DNA of 8,634 bases from Desulfobacteraceae bacterium (GTDB lineage: Bacteria; Desulfobacterota; Desulfobacteria; Desulfobacterales; Desulfosalsimonadaceae): the NCBI GenBank assembly GCA_021162325.1, contig JAGGYV010000119.1, positions 1-8,634 of the forward strand. The letters are read 5' to 3'. This document shows, piece after piece, positions 6,523 through 8,634 of this stretch. A program made the translations under genes and the position numbers. The notes beneath the pieces were generated by a model, which worked only from the letters and a program-made list of their open reading frames with translations, did no database searches and had not been told where the DNA came from. Positions within the stretch are counted from its first letter, which is position 1; each line of letters starts with the position of its first letter.

Positions 6523-6639
6523 TAGTTTCATCTATTCAGGGAGATATAGCGGTTTATCGTAATTTCACAATAAGGCAGGAATTCAGTGATAGTTTTCAAT
6601 ATGTGGGACCCCGATTTTTTTGAGCTCATTATAACCTGC
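6523..6639 (+). other. Intergenic stretch downstream of the methyltransferase; nothing clear
   Basis: The gap between the transporter start and the methyltransferase stop spans 6276-6639 (364 bp). It holds the transporter ribosome binding site, repeat copy 3 and the promoter at 6495-6522. The remaining AT-rich bases at 6523-6639 show no convincing gene. No good GC hairpin with a T run was found here for the glycosyltransferase-methyltransferase unit. The nearest terminator-like structure in the right orientation is the hairpin of repeat copy 3. Confidence 0.5.
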
Positions 6640-7353
6640 TCAGTTAATTTTTTTAAAATACAGAACCAGGCTTTTGCCGAGAATGGGATTAAACAGTGTA
6701 TCAATGCTTCGGGTGATTTTCGGCTTTTCCATAATATCCCATGTCAGCAAACGGTTGTAGAGATTTACGGGAAGCGAGTCCTCCCGGCTCGGGCCGACCA
6801 GGCATTTTAGCCACCAGTAGGGGGTGTGCAGGCTGTGTGCAAAATGAGATCCCCGTTGGCGAAGTCCTTGATTTTTAAATAGTGACGCAATTTTTTTTTT
6901 TTTATAAATTCGTACATGCCCGCCGTTTGCGTTATAATATTCTTTTGACAGCATCCAGCAGATTTTTTCAGGTAAAAATCTTGGCACACTGACCACCAGG
7001 TTGCCCTCGGGTTTTAGAACCCGGACGAGCTCGCCAGCCGCTTTTGAGTCATCCGGTATGTGTTCCATGACTTCAGAGCATATCACATGGTCAAAACTTT
7101 CAGTTTCAAAGGGCAGCGAAGTGATGTCTGCTGCGGATATGCCTCTTTGCCCGCCGCCGTGTTCGCCGCAGTTTTTGATGAAATTCAGCCGATTCCTGGT
7201 TTCAATCAGGTCATTGAAGTTCATGTCCGCCCCTATGATGGTAACGCCATTGAGACGGGAGGCTTCGCCGGTGTGCCTGCCGGAGCCGCACCCGATGTCT
7301 AAAACCTTTTCTCCCGGCAGAATATTTAAACGGTCAAATTTTATAGTAATCAT
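6640..7353 (-). CDS. Class I SAM-dependent methyltransferase (Methyltransf_11 type)
   Basis: A 237-residue Rossmann-fold methyltransferase. Motif I is VLDIGCGSGRH at 17-27, the acidic residue ending strand 2 is in GADMN at 41-45, ADITSLPFETESFDHV at 75-90 covers the motif II region, and SEVMEHI is at 93-99. ATG 7353 is chosen because MITIKFDRLNILPGEKVLD aligns with where such enzymes usually begin, and AAGAG lies 6 nt upstream. Longer starts at 7374 and 7398 exist but have no Shine-Dalgarno. With this start it overlaps the glycosyltransferase gene by 20 nt, which implies translational coupling. The methyl acceptor is unknown; the neighbour suggests a sugar, lipid or glycolipid. A run of 13 A on the coding strand (6903-6891) encodes K151-K154 and could slip; a shift there would remove the last third of the protein. 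Confidence 0.85.
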   Translation of the reverse strand: MITIKFDRLNILPGEKVLDIGCGSGRHTGEASRLNGVTIIGADMNFNDLIETRNRLNFIKNCGEHGGGQRGISAADITSLPFETESFDHVICSEVMEHIPDDSKAAGELVRVLKPEGNLVVSVPRFLPEKICWMLSKEYYNANGGHVRIYKKKKIASLFKNQGLRQRGSHFAHSLHTPYWWLKCLVGPSREDSLPVNLYNRLLTWDIMEKPKITRSIDTLFNPILGKSLVLYFKKIN

Positions 7354-8587
7354 GTATTGCTCTTCGATAGGCATCAACGGTTTTTTGCGCTGCCGCATGC
7401 CATGTTAGGTGGTTTTGGACCCGCTGATATCCGGCGTTGCTTAATCTTGCAGCCAGGTTCGGGCTGTCTAAAACTTTTGTGATAGCCTTTGTTAATGCTG
7501 CCGGATCAGCCGGGGGAACAAGGATAGCGGCATCGCCGACAACTTCGGGCAGAGCCCCGCCGGTTGTAGAAATCACCGGGACCCCACAGGCCATTGCTTC
7601 TCCTGCCGGCAAGCCAAACCCTTCATAAACCGATGGAATTACAGCAACGGTTGCTTTGGCATATTGCTGAACAAATTCTTCGTCGCTGACCCGGCCGGTA
7701 AAGGTGACAAAAGAGCCGATTCCCAGTTTTTTGATTTGACGCAGAATTTTTCCATTTTTTTTAGGTGTCCCAATGACGATCAGTTGCATTTTTTTCTTTT
7801 TAGAGATTTCCGCCACGGAAAGCAGCAGATAATAGAGTCCCTTAAGCGGAGTGTCCGCACTGTTTGTGACGATAATGCGGTTTTCCCGGCGTTTGATTTC
7901 CGGCATAGGGTAAAACCGGTCTGTGTTGATACCATTTGAAATGACCGTGAATCGGTTTTTGGGAATCCGAAATTCTTTGCTGATATCGTTTTGTGCGCTT
8001 TCAGATACGGTAATGATGTGGGGCAGTGTTTTAGCCACTTTTTTCTGCATTCCCAAAAAAGAATACCACCGGAGAAGTTTTAGTTTTTTCCATAAAACCG
8101 GTTCGGATTTGACGGCAATATCCAGGTCGACGGTAATTGGATGATGGATGGTTGCGATGGTCGGGATTTTTTTTTTGATTGCCCACAGGCCGAAAGAAAG
8201 ACTTTGATTGTCATGGATAATATCATATTTATGGAATTTGTTTTTCAGGTATTTATAAGCGCGCATGCCGAAAGTGAGCGGTTCTGAAAATCCCATGGTG
8301 GAGACGCCAAGCCATTCAATCAGGTTTGTGAAATCCATGAGCTCGAAAACTGTGGGAACACGAAATAAATCATTCGGGTTATACAGGTCCAGACTGGGCA
8401 GTTTAATGAGTTTGATATCTGAATCCAGAATCGGATAGGGGGGGCCGGAAATGATGTCGATTTTATGGCCTAAGTCCGAAAGGGCCCGGCTCAGGCTTTG
8501 AATATATACTCCCTGGCCGCCGCAGTGGGGATTACTGCGATAACTTAAAAGAGCAATCCGCAAGGATGATTGATTAATGCCGGTCAT
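7334..8587 (-). CDS. GT4-family glycosyltransferase (GT-B fold)
   Basis: A 417-residue retaining GT-B enzyme. The N-terminal acceptor domain starts RIALLSYRSNPHCGGQGVY (10-28), whose GGQG loop is the usual nucleotide-sugar phosphate contact. The C-terminal donor domain has NGINTDRF at 218-225, TPLKGL at 246-251, FTGRVSDEE at 296-304 and the EX7E motif with E322 and E330 in YEGFGLPAGE. GALPEVVGDAAILVPP at 344-359 is also typical. No signal peptide or membrane helix is seen, so it is probably cytosolic or peripheral at the membrane. ATG 8587 gives the natural length but has no clear Shine-Dalgarno. It is the first gene of a two-gene unit with the methyltransferase. Donor sugar and acceptor cannot be assigned. 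A run of 10 A on the coding strand (8176-8167) encodes KKK at 138-140. Confidence 0.9.
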   Translation of the reverse strand: MTGINQSSLRIALLSYRSNPHCGGQGVYIQSLSRALSDLGHKIDIISGPPYPILDSDIKLIKLPSLDLYNPNDLFRVPTVFELMDFTNLIEWLGVSTMGFSEPLTFGMRAYKYLKNKFHKYDIIHDNQSLSFGLWAIKKKIPTIATIHHPITVDLDIAVKSEPVLWKKLKLLRWYSFLGMQKKVAKTLPHIITVSESAQNDISKEFRIPKNRFTVISNGINTDRFYPMPEIKRRENRIIVTNSADTPLKGLYYLLLSVAEISKKKKMQLIVIGTPKKNGKILRQIKKLGIGSFVTFTGRVSDEEFVQQYAKATVAVIPSVYEGFGLPAGEAMACGVPVISTTGGALPEVVGDAAILVPPADPAALTKAITKVLDSPNLAARLSNAGYQRVQNHLTWHAAAQKTVDAYRRAIHDYYKI

Positions 8588-8616
8588 ATGGATTCAATTG
8601 TTTGACGATTTATTTT

Positions 8617-8634
8617 TATTATATTATATTATAT
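8617..8634 (+). repeat. TATTA pentanucleotide tandem repeat at the window edge
   Basis: Three full TATTA units plus TAT run into the window end, so the true length is unknown. Read toward the glycosyltransferase gene this tract contains three overlapping perfect TATAAT hexamers (8623-8618, 8628-8623 and 8633-8628). The nearest lies about 30 nt before ATG 8587, a reasonable place for a -10 box. Any -35 box would fall outside the window. Confidence 0.6.

Noticed and set aside
6586..6810. Plus-strand open frame of 74 codons
   Set aside because: Most of it is antisense to the methyltransferase gene, with no recognisable family.
7354..7398. Longer start codons (7398 or 7374) for the methyltransferase
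   Set aside because: Neither has a Shine-Dalgarno, and the extra residues do not look like the family; 7353 has AAGAG and a normal N-terminus.

Overview
This window looks like chromosomal DNA of an anaerobic, sulfate-reducer-like bacterium, most plausibly a member of the Desulfobacterales (Desulfobacterota). That placement is inferred from the gene content: the metV-metF pair of the Wood-Ljungdahl pathway beside a GltD-like flavoprotein, a long-chain acyl-CoA ligase, and degenerate dispersed repeats between genes. No rRNA, tRNA, CRISPR array, transposase or phage gene was seen.

Layout. On the plus strand, positions 1-2511 hold the 3' part of a C1-metabolism operon: a 5'-truncated GltD/NfnB-like FAD oxidoreductase, then metV (MTHFR_C, cysteine-rich) and metF (5,10-methylenetetrahydrofolate reductase). 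An inverted pair of REP-like hairpins, each with a GTAG foot, lies between metV and metF. The operon ends in a strong intrinsic terminator carried by a dispersed repeat that starts directly after the metF stop codon. From there to the right end every gene is on the minus strand: a FadD-type acyl-CoA ligase (2714-4450), an SNF/NSS-family sodium:amino-acid symporter (4731-6275), a class I SAM methyltransferase (6640-7353) and a GT4 glycosyltransferase (7334-8587). The last two overlap by 20 nt as glycosyltransferase then methyltransferase.

How the genes work together. The flavoprotein, MetV and MetF probably form, or feed, a methylenetetrahydrofolate reductase complex linking NAD(P)H or ferredoxin electrons to the methyl branch of the Wood-Ljungdahl pathway. 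The acyl-CoA ligase activates fatty acids and the transporter imports amino acids; each appears to be its own transcription unit with a recognisable promoter. The glycosyltransferase and methyltransferase probably modify a surface glycolipid, lipid or secondary metabolite, but the substrate cannot be read from the sequence.

Most interesting non-coding signal. Three copies of one degenerate element of about 166 bp occupy three intergenic gaps (2513-2678 forward; 4554-4672 forward with a 47-bp internal deletion; 6314-6480 reverse). They share imperfect 20-bp terminal inverted repeats that begin TGA, and short flanking direct repeats, so they look like a MITE. All three keep a hairpin at the same place even though its bases change, and its imperfect pairs are G.U in the forward strand. 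In copy 1 this hairpin is a near-perfect terminator for metF. In copy 3 it lies in the probable 5' leader of the transporter, downstream of a good sigma70 promoter.
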